NCBI RefSeq assembly: GCF_000518665.1
Contig: NZ_JAEA01000010.1
Location: 62,001-126,000, forward strand
Source: Microvirga flocculans ATCC BAA-817
Lineage (GTDB): Bacteria; Pseudomonadota; Alphaproteobacteria; Rhizobiales; Beijerinckiaceae
DNA length: 64,000 nt
Direction: 5' to 3'
The translations under genes were made by a program, and so were the position numbers. Shown here in pieces: positions 16,032-24,635 of this stretch (positions are counted from its first letter, which is position 1; every line of letters begins with the position of its first letter). The notes below the pieces were generated by a model, which saw only the letters and a program-made list of their open reading frames with translations, was not told the origin of the DNA and searched no databases.

Positions 16032-18213
16032 CTTCGACATACCGTCCGCTGGATTTGAGGGTTGCGAGGTCCAGGCCGAGCGGGCGCACGACGGCATCGA
16101 GGGCATGGGTTACGGCCTGGGCCATGTCGCGCCCGCCGCAGACCAGCACCTGCGCCCCGTGCCGGATCAGCTCCTGCAGACGCGGCGCATCGGCCGCGAT
16201 GCGATCCTGGACGTAGGCTCCTCCATTCGGCGTACGAGAGAAGGCGGTGTTCAGCGTAGTCAACCGCTTCTCGGCCAGATGCATGGCGAGTTCGTGCTCG
16301 TAGAGGAAGTCCGAGGACGGGCTGCGGCCACCCCAGTAGAGATGGACGGGTCGGCCAGGAGAGTTCGCCCGGACGAAGCCTGCGAGCGGACCGATGCCGG
16401 CCCCGGCGCCGATCAGGATGAGCGGCGCCCTGCCTTCGGCTGGCCGGAAGCCCGGGTTCTCGCGAATGAAGGCATCGATGCGGCCGCCAGGCTTGAGGCC
16501 ATGCAGGAACGTCGAGCAGAACCCGCCCTCCCGAAGCCTCACGCAAATCTCCAGAACGCCGTCGCGGGACGAGGATGCAAGCGAATAGAAGCGCGGCATC
16601 GGGCTGTCCGGTGGCACGATGCCGACGAGATCGCCCGGCTCGAACGCCGGAAGGCGGCCGGTCTGGCCCTTTGCTCCGGCACCCGGCGCGCGGAACCTCA
16701 GGATTGCGATGGGCGCACCGACCGCGGCGCCGTAATCCTCCCGCTCGACAAGTTCCAACTCAGAGGTTTTGGGATGCACGGCGACATGCTCGAGCACAAG
16801 GTCGAGGCCGAGGGTTGCGCCGAGGTCACGTCCCCACTGGGCGAATTCCTGGGCCGACTGGCGGTCGACCCTCTTCAGCGGCAGAAGCCGCGGCCAGCCC
16901 TTCCGGTCGAGCGCGGTCGAAACCTCCTGGGCGTAGCCGCAAAAATGCGGAAAGGTGCGGTCACCGAAGCCGAGCACCGCCACCGGTAAGGCTGCGTCGA
17001 GGGCCGCGAACCGGTCGAGGAAACCTTTCGCCGATGCGGGCGCAGCGCCGTCGCCGTAGGTCGAGGTCAGGATCAACATCCTCTTCGCACTGGTATGGAC
17101 GGGCGCAAGCTCGCTCATGGCCGCGATATGGACCCGGTGGCCGGCCGCGGTCAGAGCAGCGTGCAGTGTCGTGGCGAAGCCCCAGGTCGCGTTGCCTTCG
17201 CTGCCGACAAGGATCACCGTATCGGCCGAGCGGGCGGCGACGTTGTTGGCAAGGCGCGGCGGGTTCGTGCGGCGGCGCCACCAGATTGCGGCTCCTGTGA
17301 TGGCGAAGGCCGGAACGCAGGCCGCCGAGAGGCCGAGCAGCAGCCCGAGCACCCACGCGCCGCGGCCGGTGTGGAGCATGACGACGACAGCCTGGACGCG
17401 TTCAAGGATGGGCGTCGGTGTGAAGACAAGGATTTCGCCAGTCGCGGCGTCGATCCGAGCCTCGCCTGCGGATGTGCGAAGGCCATAGGTATCGGTGCGG
17501 TCCTCCGGTGCTGGAAGGGTCAGCTCACGCAGGTCCGCGACATCGACGGCGCGGAGCGCCGCAAGGCTGCCGACCGGCGCCGCCGGGCCGCCGCTGGCGG
17601 TGAACGCAGGCTCCGCCAAGCTGCTCTCGGGAATGAGCCCGAAGGTGCCTGCCGACATCCACAAGCCGGTCAAGGATGAGAGCATCAGACCGAGTGCGGC
17701 GAAACGGCCGAGTTCTCCGTGCCAGCATTGAGCCGCCGTGCCACGGATCGGCTGTAGAAAGGCCCGCCAACCGCCGAGACGGCGCGCGAGCAGCCAAAGA
17801 CCCGAGGCCGTGAGCACGAGCATCGCGCCTGCACCGATCGCGCCCGCCGCACGACCGGCATCGCCCACCAGGAGCGAGCGGTGCAGGTTGGTCACGAAGC
17901 GGGTGAACTCCGAAGGCTGGTATGGACCGAGACCCGCGCCGGTGGCAGGATCGACCAGTTCGACACCCTTGGTGTCGCCATCGCTATAGGTGACGGTGAG
18001 CGCACCGGTCGGACGCCGGGCGATCTTATCGACGCTGCCGTGGCGCGATGCGACGGCTTCGGCCAGTGCCGCGACGCTGACGCCGCGCTCGATCGGCGGA
18101 TGGGTTGCGCGATCGAGCGCAGGATCAATGGAGAGTATCGTGCCCGAGACGGCGATGACGGTCAGCAGGAGCGCTAGCACGAGGCCCGGCAGGGAATGGA
18201 TGCGGCGAAGCAT
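16021..18213 (-). CDS. PepSY-TM / flavodoxin / FNR fusion (membrane NADPH flavoreductase)
   Basis: A 730-aa three-part protein. Residues 1-315 form a PepSY_TM membrane unit with helices near 9-28, 125-143, 170-190 and 285-312, and candidate haem-ligand histidines H111 (NLHRSLL), H165 (CWHGELG) and H281 (MLHTGRG). About 331-470 is flavodoxin-like (ILVGSEGNATWGF, STYGDGAAP, VLGFGDRTFPHFCGYA). About 490-730 is a ferredoxin-NADP reductase module (RFYSLASS, ILIGAGAGIGPLAGF, QVLVCGGRDMAQ) of the sulfite/P450-reductase type. The likely role is to move electrons from NADPH through FAD and FMN to the periplasmic side. It lies between the DUF2271 and apbE genes, in the same direction. Confidence 0.9.
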   Translation of the reverse strand: MLRRIHSLPGLVLALLLTVIAVSGTILSIDPALDRATHPPIERGVSVAALAEAVASRHGSVDKIARRPTGALTVTYSDGDTKGVELVDPATGAGLGPYQPSEFTRFVTNLHRSLLVGDAGRAAGAIGAGAMLVLTASGLWLLARRLGGWRAFLQPIRGTAAQCWHGELGRFAALGLMLSSLTGLWMSAGTFGLIPESSLAEPAFTASGGPAAPVGSLAALRAVDVADLRELTLPAPEDRTDTYGLRTSAGEARIDAATGEILVFTPTPILERVQAVVVMLHTGRGAWVLGLLLGLSAACVPAFAITGAAIWWRRRTNPPRLANNVAARSADTVILVGSEGNATWGFATTLHAALTAAGHRVHIAAMSELAPVHTSAKRMLILTSTYGDGAAPASAKGFLDRFAALDAALPVAVLGFGDRTFPHFCGYAQEVSTALDRKGWPRLLPLKRVDRQSAQEFAQWGRDLGATLGLDLVLEHVAVHPKTSELELVEREDYGAAVGAPIAILRFRAPGAGAKGQTGRLPAFEPGDLVGIVPPDSPMPRFYSLASSSRDGVLEICVRLREGGFCSTFLHGLKPGGRIDAFIRENPGFRPAEGRAPLILIGAGAGIGPLAGFVRANSPGRPVHLYWGGRSPSSDFLYEHELAMHLAEKRLTTLNTAFSRTPNGGAYVQDRIAADAPRLQELIRHGAQVLVCGGRDMAQAVTHALDAVVRPLGLDLATLKSSGRYVEDVY

Positions 18214-18233
18214 GAGGCAATGCTCCGGATGGA

Positions 18234-18704
18234 TCAGAAAGAAGCCAGGAAGGACTTGATGTAGCCCTTGCCGGGCGATGGATTGCCGGCAGAGCCGGTC
18301 GATAGCGGGACGACGATTTCCGATGGATTGTCCATTCCGTCCTCGACCGCGGTGTCGACGCGGACCTGATAGCCTGCGTCGATCATGGCGTCGGCAATAT
18401 CGGCCGTGATCTTGAGCGTCTTGCCCGAGCCGATGCTCGCGCCGGTGATGCCATCGATTTCGGTGGCCGCCCCCCCGGACATGCGCTGCCAGTCGGAGAG
18501 GTGCCGATAATATTTGGCCTTGCCTCCCGCCATCCACAGGGTGCCGCGGTACTTGCCCGCCGCATCGGTAACGTAGAGGGCCACATAGGCCCCGTTGCCC
18601 CCGTAGTTCTTGAGCGTCGCCTCGAAAGTGACCGGACGAGCGAAGGCGAGGCTCGGGGCGACGAGCGCGGTCGCGGCCGCGAGCGCAGGCATGAGCGCTT
18701 TCAT
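18234..18704 (-). CDS. DUF2271 exported protein with ApbE flavinylation motif
   Basis: A 156-residue protein. Residues 1-22 are a signal peptide (ALAAATALVAPSLAFA), and the mature part is a DUF2271 domain (VTFEATLKNYGGNGAYVALY, GTLWMAGGKAKYYRHLSDW). Residues 84-90 read D-G-I-T-G-A-S, an excellent match to the D-x-x-(S/T)-G-A-(S/T) consensus recognised by ApbE, so Ser90 is the predicted FMN attachment site. The ATG at 18704 has AGGAGC 7 nt upstream. It lies between the small Asp-rich protein gene and the flavoreductase gene, with about 20 nt to the latter. The periplasmic electron-carrier role is inferred from motif plus context. Confidence 0.88.
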   Translation of the reverse strand: MKALMPALAAATALVAPSLAFARPVTFEATLKNYGGNGAYVALYVTDAAGKYRGTLWMAGGKAKYYRHLSDWQRMSGGAATEIDGITGASIGSGKTLKITADIADAMIDAGYQVRVDTAVEDGMDNPSEIVVPLSTGSAGNPSPGKGYIKSFLASF

Positions 18705-18745
18705 TGTTCTGCTCCTGGAGATGCTGGACAGGTGGAGAGTGCCGG

Positions 18746-19087
18746 TCACTGGACCTGGACCTTGGGCCGGCTGTTGCCGTTGAAGAGGCCGCTGTCCGGG
18801 ACAGGCGCGGCGGGTTTGGCGGGGCCGTTCTGCGGCATCATCCCCCGGCTGCCATCCTCGTCGTCATCGTCGTCATCATCGTGGTGACGCCGATCACGCT
18901 TGGCGATGCGATCCTTGCTCGCGAGGAGGACAGGGCGGTCGCCTTGGCCGACCGTCTCGGAGCCCGTGTTTCGCTCATGCCGGTCTGCCGCTCGAAAACC
19001 GTTCTCACCGGATGCAGCGGCCAACGCGAGGCCGGCCGTCGTGGCTGAGAGGAGCAGGGCTGCTCCGACGATGAAGTGCTTGTGCAT
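18746..19087 (-). CDS. Small secreted His/Asp-rich protein
   Basis: A 113-residue protein with a signal peptide (HFIVGAALLLSATTAGLALA) and a low-complexity acidic run, RRHHDDDDDDDEDGSRG, in a polar, proline-containing tail. No family is recognised. The His-His-Asp7 tract could bind a divalent metal, which would fit the two-component system and redox genes around it, but that is conjecture. It is the first gene of the apbE cluster after the sensor kinase, separated from it by about 150 nt. Confidence 0.65.
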   Translation of the reverse strand: MHKHFIVGAALLLSATTAGLALAAASGENGFRAADRHERNTGSETVGQGDRPVLLASKDRIAKRDRRHHDDDDDDDEDGSRGMMPQNGPAKPAAPVPDSGLFNGNSRPKVQVQ

Positions 19088-19237
19088 GGTGTCGTCTCCC
19101 GGCTGTTTGCTTGCCGGAGAGGACAGTCGCACCCGATCCTGACGACCACCTGAACCGTTTGCGAATTTGCTTTCAGCTTCCTGTCAGGCTTGTGGCCATT
19201 GCAGGGCGCGATGCTTCGGCCGGAGCGACCTTCAGAC

Positions 19238-20614
19238 TCACCGTTGGCCGACGGAACCTGATTCGACTGTGTCGTTTCCCAGGTGGACCGTCGCGCGAAA
19301 GCCGTCGGCTTTTCCCGGGATCGGTGAAACCAGTTCGAGCACCAAGCCTGCACCTCGACAGATGGCGGCGGCAATAGCAAGCCCGAGACCGGATCCCTCC
19401 GCAGCGGTCTGGCCGCGCTCGAACGGGCGCGTCAGGCGGGCCAGTCGGTCGGCTGGCACAACCCCGCCGTGATTGGAAACTTCGAACAATCCATCGGCGA
19501 GCCTCACCGTGACCGACCGGTCGGGATCTCCGTGCTTGACCGCGTTCTCGATGAGGTTACGCGCCAGGACCGCGAAGGCGTCGGGATCCAGGTCGGACGG
19601 CGGGCCGCCATCGGCCGGAATCGAGACCTCAAGCCGGTCGCCGCAATCCGCTTGGCGGCTCACCTCTTCGATGACATGGCACAGCACAGGTCCGAGCGGC
19701 GCCGGGGTTTCGGCCAGAAGCCCTCCGCCTTCTGCCTTGGCGAGCTGCAGGAGCTTTTCCGACAGGCGCGACAGACGGCGCAGCGCCGTCTCGACCGAGC
19801 GGGCGCGGTCGCGCCGCATGTCGTCCGGCAGTTCGGAGATCAAGCGCTGCGTCTGCGCCAGCGCAGCTGCGATCGGTGTGCGTAACTCGTGGGCACTGTT
19901 GGCCGTGAAGCTGCGCTCGGCCTCAAGCGTTCCCCGCAGCCGCCCGATCAGCGCGTTGACCGAAGCCGCCATCGGCGCGATCTCATCGGGCAAGCCTTCG
20001 GTCGCGATCGGCATCAGGTTGCCGCGCCCCCGAGACTCGATAGCGGCCCGGAACACGACCATGGGCTTCAGTGAGAGGCGGACCGCCGCCCAAACGCCGA
20101 GAAGCGCAATCGGGATCAATGCCGCCAGGGGCCATATCAGCGCAGTCATCGCACGCATGACGGCTGCACGCCTGTGCGTGAGATCCTCGGCCGTGGTCAC
20201 AATGATCGTGCCCTGGACGGCGGCCTCGGTGTAGGTGCGCAGACGGTCGGTCGTATGAAAGCCCGGCGGCAGATCGCGCGGGATCTTCAGGCGATCCGCG
20301 TCGCTGGACTGAAGGAGCTCCCGGCCCTGGGCATCGCGGACCACGTAGGTGATGTATTCCCGATGCGGACCGACCGGTGCCATGCGCTGTGTCGTATTGT
20401 CCGCATCGCGCGCGAGCACCTCGGCATAGGCGAGGGGAAGGATGCGCTGAGCGACCTCCTGCAGGGCGCTGTCGAAGACCTCGTCGACTTCTCGGCGCAG
20501 CACGAGGCCTGCCACGGTGGAGGCGGCCAACCAAAGAACCGCCATGCCAGCGGCGAGCCCAACCCCCAGGCGACGGCGAAGGCTCGACCGTGCGAAACCG
20601 AATGGAAGCTTCAT
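19238..20614 (-). CDS. Sensor histidine kinase (OmpR-partner type)
   Basis: A 458-aa membrane sensor. TM1 is about residues 17-38 and TM2 about 156-178, enclosing a periplasmic domain of about 115 residues. A HAMP-like segment is followed by the HisKA box with His242 in SAHELRTPIAA, the N box NLIENAVKHG and the G box GSGLGLAIA. The architecture resembles QseC/PmrB/TctE-type kinases. It overlaps the upstream regulator gene by 4 nt (ATGA), so the two are translationally coupled. Signal unknown; metal or redox state is suggested only by neighbours. Confidence 0.93.
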   Translation of the reverse strand: MKLPFGFARSSLRRRLGVGLAAGMAVLWLAASTVAGLVLRREVDEVFDSALQEVAQRILPLAYAEVLARDADNTTQRMAPVGPHREYITYVVRDAQGRELLQSSDADRLKIPRDLPPGFHTTDRLRTYTEAAVQGTIIVTTAEDLTHRRAAVMRAMTALIWPLAALIPIALLGVWAAVRLSLKPMVVFRAAIESRGRGNLMPIATEGLPDEIAPMAASVNALIGRLRGTLEAERSFTANSAHELRTPIAAALAQTQRLISELPDDMRRDRARSVETALRRLSRLSEKLLQLAKAEGGGLLAETPAPLGPVLCHVIEEVSRQADCGDRLEVSIPADGGPPSDLDPDAFAVLARNLIENAVKHGDPDRSVTVRLADGLFEVSNHGGVVPADRLARLTRPFERGQTAAEGSGLGLAIAAAICRGAGLVLELVSPIPGKADGFRATVHLGNDTVESGSVGQR

Positions 20615-21282
20615 TCACGGCTCCCGGGAGCGCCGAGACGGTAGCCCATGCCGCGCACGGTCTCGATCGCATCTGCACCGAGCTTCTTGCGCAGGCGGGC
20701 GATGTAGACCTCGATCGTGTTGCTCTCGATCAGGGCGTCGAACGAGTAGAGCCGCTCCTCGAGCTGCGCCTTCGACAGGAGTGCGTTCGGCCGCTGGACG
20801 AAGGCTTCGAACAGCGCCCATTCCCGTGCCGTCAGCGGCATTGGCTTGCCTGCCCGGTAGATCGAGCGTGCGGCGAGGTCGACCTCAAGATCGCCGACGG
20901 TGACGAGCGGGTTCGGATTGCCGGAATAACGCCGGCCGACCGCGCGGATGCGGGCCGAGAGCTCGAACAGATCGAAGGGTTTCACCAGGTAGTCGTCCGC
21001 ACCGGAATTGAGGCCGGCAATACGGTCGGAAATCTGGTCGCGGGCGGTGAGGATGATGACCGGCGTGACGTCCCCGGCGGCGCGGCGCTTCTTCAGGAAA
21101 TCGAGGCCCCGGCCGTCGGGCAGCATCAGGTCGAGCAGGACCAGATCGTAGGCTGCGGCATGGATCGCGGCGGCAGCCTCGTCCAGGCGCTTCATCCAGT
21201 CGACCGAATGCCCGTCGGCCAGGATCTGGTCGCGAACCGCCATGCCCAGGACGGGATCGTCTTCGACCAGCAAGATGCGCAT
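20611..21282 (-). CDS. OmpR-family response regulator
   Basis: A 223-residue protein. The receiver domain has acidic residues VEDD, phosphoacceptor Asp51 in LVLLDLMLPDGRG and Lys in DDYLVKPFDLFEL. A winged-helix DNA-binding domain follows (LTAREWALFEAFVQRPNALL, then VYIARLRKKLGADAIETVRG). The ATG at 21282 (MRILLVEDD) is the family start. Divergent from a PepSY gene across about 140 bp, which probably contains its operator. It likely controls the apbE-cluster genes. Confidence 0.95.
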   Translation of the reverse strand: MRILLVEDDPVLGMAVRDQILADGHSVDWMKRLDEAAAAIHAAAYDLVLLDLMLPDGRGLDFLKKRRAAGDVTPVIILTARDQISDRIAGLNSGADDYLVKPFDLFELSARIRAVGRRYSGNPNPLVTVGDLEVDLAARSIYRAGKPMPLTAREWALFEAFVQRPNALLSKAQLEERLYSFDALIESNTIEVYIARLRKKLGADAIETVRGMGYRLGAPGSRE

Positions 21283-21422
21283 CGGGAACCTCAGTTGAAC
21301 TTGCGCCACATTAGCGCGTTCGTCGGCGGATTGGAGCCGTAAAATTCGCCATGGCGTTCAGGTGAATGTCAGGTCAGGGTGCTATCGGAATGGATTGCGT
21401 GCCAAAGTCGGGAGTGTCGGTG

Positions 21423-21701
21423 GTGAGAAATTTGGTATGGGCGGCGATCCTGTCGGTCTGCCTGGGCGCCGCGCCGGTCGCGGCCGGCGAGCGGTGCAAC
21501 GTGCCGCTTGCGGACTGGCAGCCGCGCGAGGCTCTGCAGAAGAAGCTGGCCGACGAAGGCTGGACAGTTCTGTCGATCCGCTCCGACGATGGGTGCTACA
21601 AGGTGAAGGCCACGAATCCACGCGGCGAGCGGCTTGAGGCGAAATATGATCCCGGTAGCCTGGAGCTTATCCGCCGTAAGGGTAAGGATGACGACGATTA
21701 A
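21423..21701 (+). CDS. Small periplasmic PepSY-domain protein
   Basis: About 92 residues with a signal peptide (NLVWAAILSVCLGAAPVAAG) and a single PepSY-like domain (LQKKLADEGWTVLSIRSDDG, CYKVKATNPRGERLEAKYDP) ending in an acidic DDDD tail. Single-PepSY proteins encoded beside two-component systems are common and may modulate the sensor. The start is a GTG with GGGAG 8 nt upstream; ATG codons at 21366 and 21390 are alternatives. It is divergent from the response regulator. Confidence 0.8.
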   Translation: MRNLVWAAILSVCLGAAPVAAGERCNVPLADWQPREALQKKLADEGWTVLSIRSDDGCYKVKATNPRGERLEAKYDPGSLELIRRKGKDDDD

Positions 21702-22076
21702 GCTTCGCCCCGAGAGACACGGCAGATCAAGCCCCTGGCATTAAACGGTCAAATGAAAGGCGCACCGGAGCGCAATTCCCAGATACGCAGCCGGTTTGTG
21801 GCCTCCATGCATCAACCGGCCTGCCATCGGGAGCGGGCAGGGAATCATTGCCCTCTTCAAACTTCGCAGAAGGACCGGGCCCGTTTCGCAAGGGACGTTT
21901 CATGTAAACTTGCGGAGACACCGGTCAGCCCCATTTCATTGGCTTAAGGTGAGCACGCCCGCCGCATTGTCGCTGACGGCTTGGGCATGCCGTCGGTTTC
22001 AAGGCAGATGCCTCCCACCAAAGATTGTCGCGACATTGCCTTCGCGATGTCGCGCTCTCGAGAACCACCGTGACGA
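21702..22076. other. Gap between the PepSY gene and the cytochrome bd operon
   Basis: No coding frame is supported here. The only structure noted is an inverted repeat CGCGACAT (about 22031-22038) / ATGTCGCG just downstream of the DUF2474 stop. It could help end the bd operon transcript, but it lacks a T tract. Confidence 0.5.
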
Positions 22077-22199
22077 TCATGTCAGCCAGAATCTGATGGC
22101 GAGGCTGACCGCTCCCGTTGCACCAACGCCGGCGGCCCAAAGGCCGATGAACCACAGCCAGCGGCGCAAGGCGGAGTTCGGTTCGGTCACGGTATCCAT
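22077..22199 (-). CDS. DUF2474 small membrane subunit of cytochrome bd oxidase
   Basis: A 40-residue protein, MDTVTEPNSALRRWLWFIGL followed by WAAGVGATGAVSLAIRFWLT, with one transmembrane helix. This size, position and sequence fit DUF2474, the CydX-like small protein found after cyanide-insensitive-type bd oxidase genes. Its ATG overlaps the cydB stop by one base (TGATG), implying translational coupling. The likely role is stabilising the CydAB complex. Confidence 0.88.
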   Translation of the reverse strand: MDTVTEPNSALRRWLWFIGLWAAGVGATGAVSLAIRFWLT

Positions 22200-23206
22200 C
22201 AGTGATATCCTTCGTGTCCGGTCTTGCCGCGGAATACCCAGTACGCGTACCCGGTATAAGCAAGGATGGTCGGGATCAGTACGCTTGCGCCAACCAGCAT
22301 GAATCGGAGGCTCACTTGCGGTGTCGCGGCCTCATGAATGGTGACGGCGTTCGGCACCACGTAGGGAAACATACTGATCCCGAGGCCGATCAGGCACAGG
22401 CCGAACAGGCTCAGCGTCAGCAGGAACGGCCAGTATTCCCAGCGGCGCACCAGGCCTACCAGAAGCATTCCCGAGCAGAGGCCGACCAGTAGCGGTACCT
22501 GCGCGGTGAACAGCACCTGCGGCCAATCGAACCAGCGCTCATAATAAGCGCCGTTTAGGAACGGCGTCACTGCGCTCACCGCGCCGATGCAGACGATCAG
22601 CGCAGGAGCCAGCTTGACGGCGAGGCGGAAGCTGTGGCTCTGGACGGCACCCTCGGTCTTCATGATCAGCCAAGTCGCGCCGAGCAGCGCATAGCCGATC
22701 ACAAGGCTCACCCCGACCAAAAGACTGAACGGCGTGAGCCAGTCCCACCAGCCGCCGGCGTAGGAGCGTTCCTCGACCACAATGCCCTGGAGCAAGGCAC
22801 CGAGCGTTATGCCCTGTGCCAGCGTGGCGACGAGCGAGCCGGTGGTGAAGGCGAAGTCCCAGTAGCGGCGGTGGCCGGGATCGCGCCAGCGGAACTCGAA
22901 GGCGACGCCGCGAAAGATCAGCGCCAGCACCATGGCGATGATCGGCGCGTAGAGAGCCGGCAAGATGATGGCGTAGGCGAGCGGGAAGGCCGCCATCAGG
23001 CCGCCGCCGCCGAGCACGAGCCAAGTCTCGTTGCCGTCCCAAACCGGTGCGACCGAGTTCATAGCGCTGTCGCGCTCAGGTCCTGGCGCGAAGAACGGGA
23101 ACAGGATGCCGATACCGAGATCGAATCCGTCCATCACTACATAGGCAAAGACAGCAAAGGCGATGATGAAGGCCCAGAGTGTGGGCAGATCGAGAAGCGG
23201 TGTCAC
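22199..23206 (-). CDS. cydB: Cytochrome bd ubiquinol oxidase subunit II
   Basis: A 335-aa polytopic inner-membrane protein, family CydB/CioB. The first helix region reads LPTLWAFIIAFAVFAYVVMD, followed by GFDLGIGILFPF, then the conserved VWDGNETWLVLGGGGLMAAF and FEFRWRD. It completes the quinol-oxidising terminal oxidase with CydA. It starts with GTG 3 nt after the cydA stop. The DUF2474 partner suggests the CioB subtype. Confidence 0.95.
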   Translation of the reverse strand: MTPLLDLPTLWAFIIAFAVFAYVVMDGFDLGIGILFPFFAPGPERDSAMNSVAPVWDGNETWLVLGGGGLMAAFPLAYAIILPALYAPIIAMVLALIFRGVAFEFRWRDPGHRRYWDFAFTTGSLVATLAQGITLGALLQGIVVEERSYAGGWWDWLTPFSLLVGVSLVIGYALLGATWLIMKTEGAVQSHSFRLAVKLAPALIVCIGAVSAVTPFLNGAYYERWFDWPQVLFTAQVPLLVGLCSGMLLVGLVRRWEYWPFLLTLSLFGLCLIGLGISMFPYVVPNAVTIHEAATPQVSLRFMLVGASVLIPTILAYTGYAYWVFRGKTGHEGYH

Positions 23207-23209
23207 GGT

Positions 23210-24634
23210 TCACGCCTCCGCGCCAAGGGTGCGGGCCGGGTTAACGGCCGGGGCCGGTGTGATGCCGGCGGTGCGGATGGGATGGTCGGGACCGGGCTCA
23301 GGCCCGGTTTCACCCGGATGCGGAGCTTTGCTCATGAGCTTGAGGATGTACCCGGTGCCGGCGCCGAACACGATGAAGTAGACGACGATGAAGGTCAGCA
23401 GCGATACGGCCACCGCCGGCGCCTCGAGCGGTGAGGCTGACGCTGCGGTCTTGAGCAGGCCGTAGACCGTGAACGGCTGCCGCCCGACCTCGGTGGTCAC
23501 CCAGCCGGCGATCACGGCCACGAAGCCTGCCGGACCCATGGCCAGGGCCAGCCAGTGCAGCGGACGCCAATCGAAGAGGCGCCCTCGAAAGCGTGCCCAC
23601 AGGCTGAGCATTCCGAGTCCCAGCATGAGGAAGCCCAAGCCCACCATGATGCGGAACGACCAGAACACCACTGGCACATAGGGCCAGTTGGCGCGGTCGA
23701 CCGTGTCGAGCCCGTTCATGGGTGCATTGAAGTCATGCTTGAGGATCAGCGAGGATGCTTTCGGGATCTCGATTGCATAGCGGACCGTACCGGCCTCTTG
23801 GTCGGGGATTCCGAACAGGATTAGAGGGGCGCCGTCAGGGTGGCTTTCGAAGTGCCCTTCCATCGCCATGACCTTGGCGGGCTGGTGCTCAAGCGTGTTG
23901 AGGCCGTGCATGTCGCCCGCAACGATCTGGAGCGGGGCGACGAGTGCCACCATGCCCATCGCCATCGAGAACATCACCCTCGCGCCCTTGTTGGTGCGGT
24001 CGCGCAGAAGATGCCACGCCCCGACGCCACCTACCACCAGGGCCGTGGTGAGATAGGCCGCCATCACGGTGTGCACCAGGCGATAGGGAAAGGACGGGTT
24101 GAAGATGTTGGCCCACCAATCCTCGGGCACGAACTGTCCGGCTTCATTCACGCTGTAGCCGGCCGGTGTTTGCATCCAAGAGTTGGCCGAGAGAATCCAG
24201 AAAGCCGAGATGAATGTGCCAATCGCCACGGCAAGAGTCGCGGTGTAATGCAGCTTCCGGCCGACCCGGCCCATGCCGAACAGCATAATACCGAGGAACC
24301 CTGCCTCCAGGAAGAACGCGGTCATGACCTCATAGGCCATCAGCGGCCCGATGACCGGCCCAGCCTTGTCGGAGAACACCGACCAGTTGGTGCCGAATTG
24401 GTAAGACATGACGATGCCCGAGACTACGCCCATGGCAAAGGCGAGCGCAAAGATCTTAAGCCAGTACCTGAATAGGTTGAGGTAGACCTCACGCCCGGTC
24501 CACAGCCACAACCCTTCCAGAACGGCCAGGTAGCTCGCTAACCCGATTGAAAAGGCCGGGAAGATGAAGTGGAATGAGACCGTGAACGCAAACTGGAACC
24601 GCGCCAGGAGCAGGGCGTCAAACTGATCAAACAT
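23210..24634 (-). CDS. cydA: Cytochrome bd ubiquinol oxidase subunit I (Cio-like, short Q-loop)
   Basis: A 474-aa haem-bearing subunit that oxidises ubiquinol and reduces O2. Visible are the N-terminal ARFQFAFTVSFHFIFPAFSI (haem His), YEVMTAFFLEAGFLGIMLFG (conserved Glu pair), FPYRLVHTVMAAYLTTALVV, FWSFRIMVGLG (haem b558 Met) and GWVTTEVGRQPFTVYGLL. It is about 50 residues shorter than E. coli CydA with a short Q-loop, which points to the cyanide-insensitive CioA subgroup. The start at 24634 follows the regulator stop by 1 nt. Confidence 0.95.
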   Translation of the reverse strand: MFDQFDALLLARFQFAFTVSFHFIFPAFSIGLASYLAVLEGLWLWTGREVYLNLFRYWLKIFALAFAMGVVSGIVMSYQFGTNWSVFSDKAGPVIGPLMAYEVMTAFFLEAGFLGIMLFGMGRVGRKLHYTATLAVAIGTFISAFWILSANSWMQTPAGYSVNEAGQFVPEDWWANIFNPSFPYRLVHTVMAAYLTTALVVGGVGAWHLLRDRTNKGARVMFSMAMGMVALVAPLQIVAGDMHGLNTLEHQPAKVMAMEGHFESHPDGAPLILFGIPDQEAGTVRYAIEIPKASSLILKHDFNAPMNGLDTVDRANWPYVPVVFWSFRIMVGLGFLMLGLGMLSLWARFRGRLFDWRPLHWLALAMGPAGFVAVIAGWVTTEVGRQPFTVYGLLKTAASASPLEAPAVAVSLLTFIVVYFIVFGAGTGYILKLMSKAPHPGETGPEPGPDHPIRTAGITPAPAVNPARTLGAEA

Positions 24635-24635
24635 G

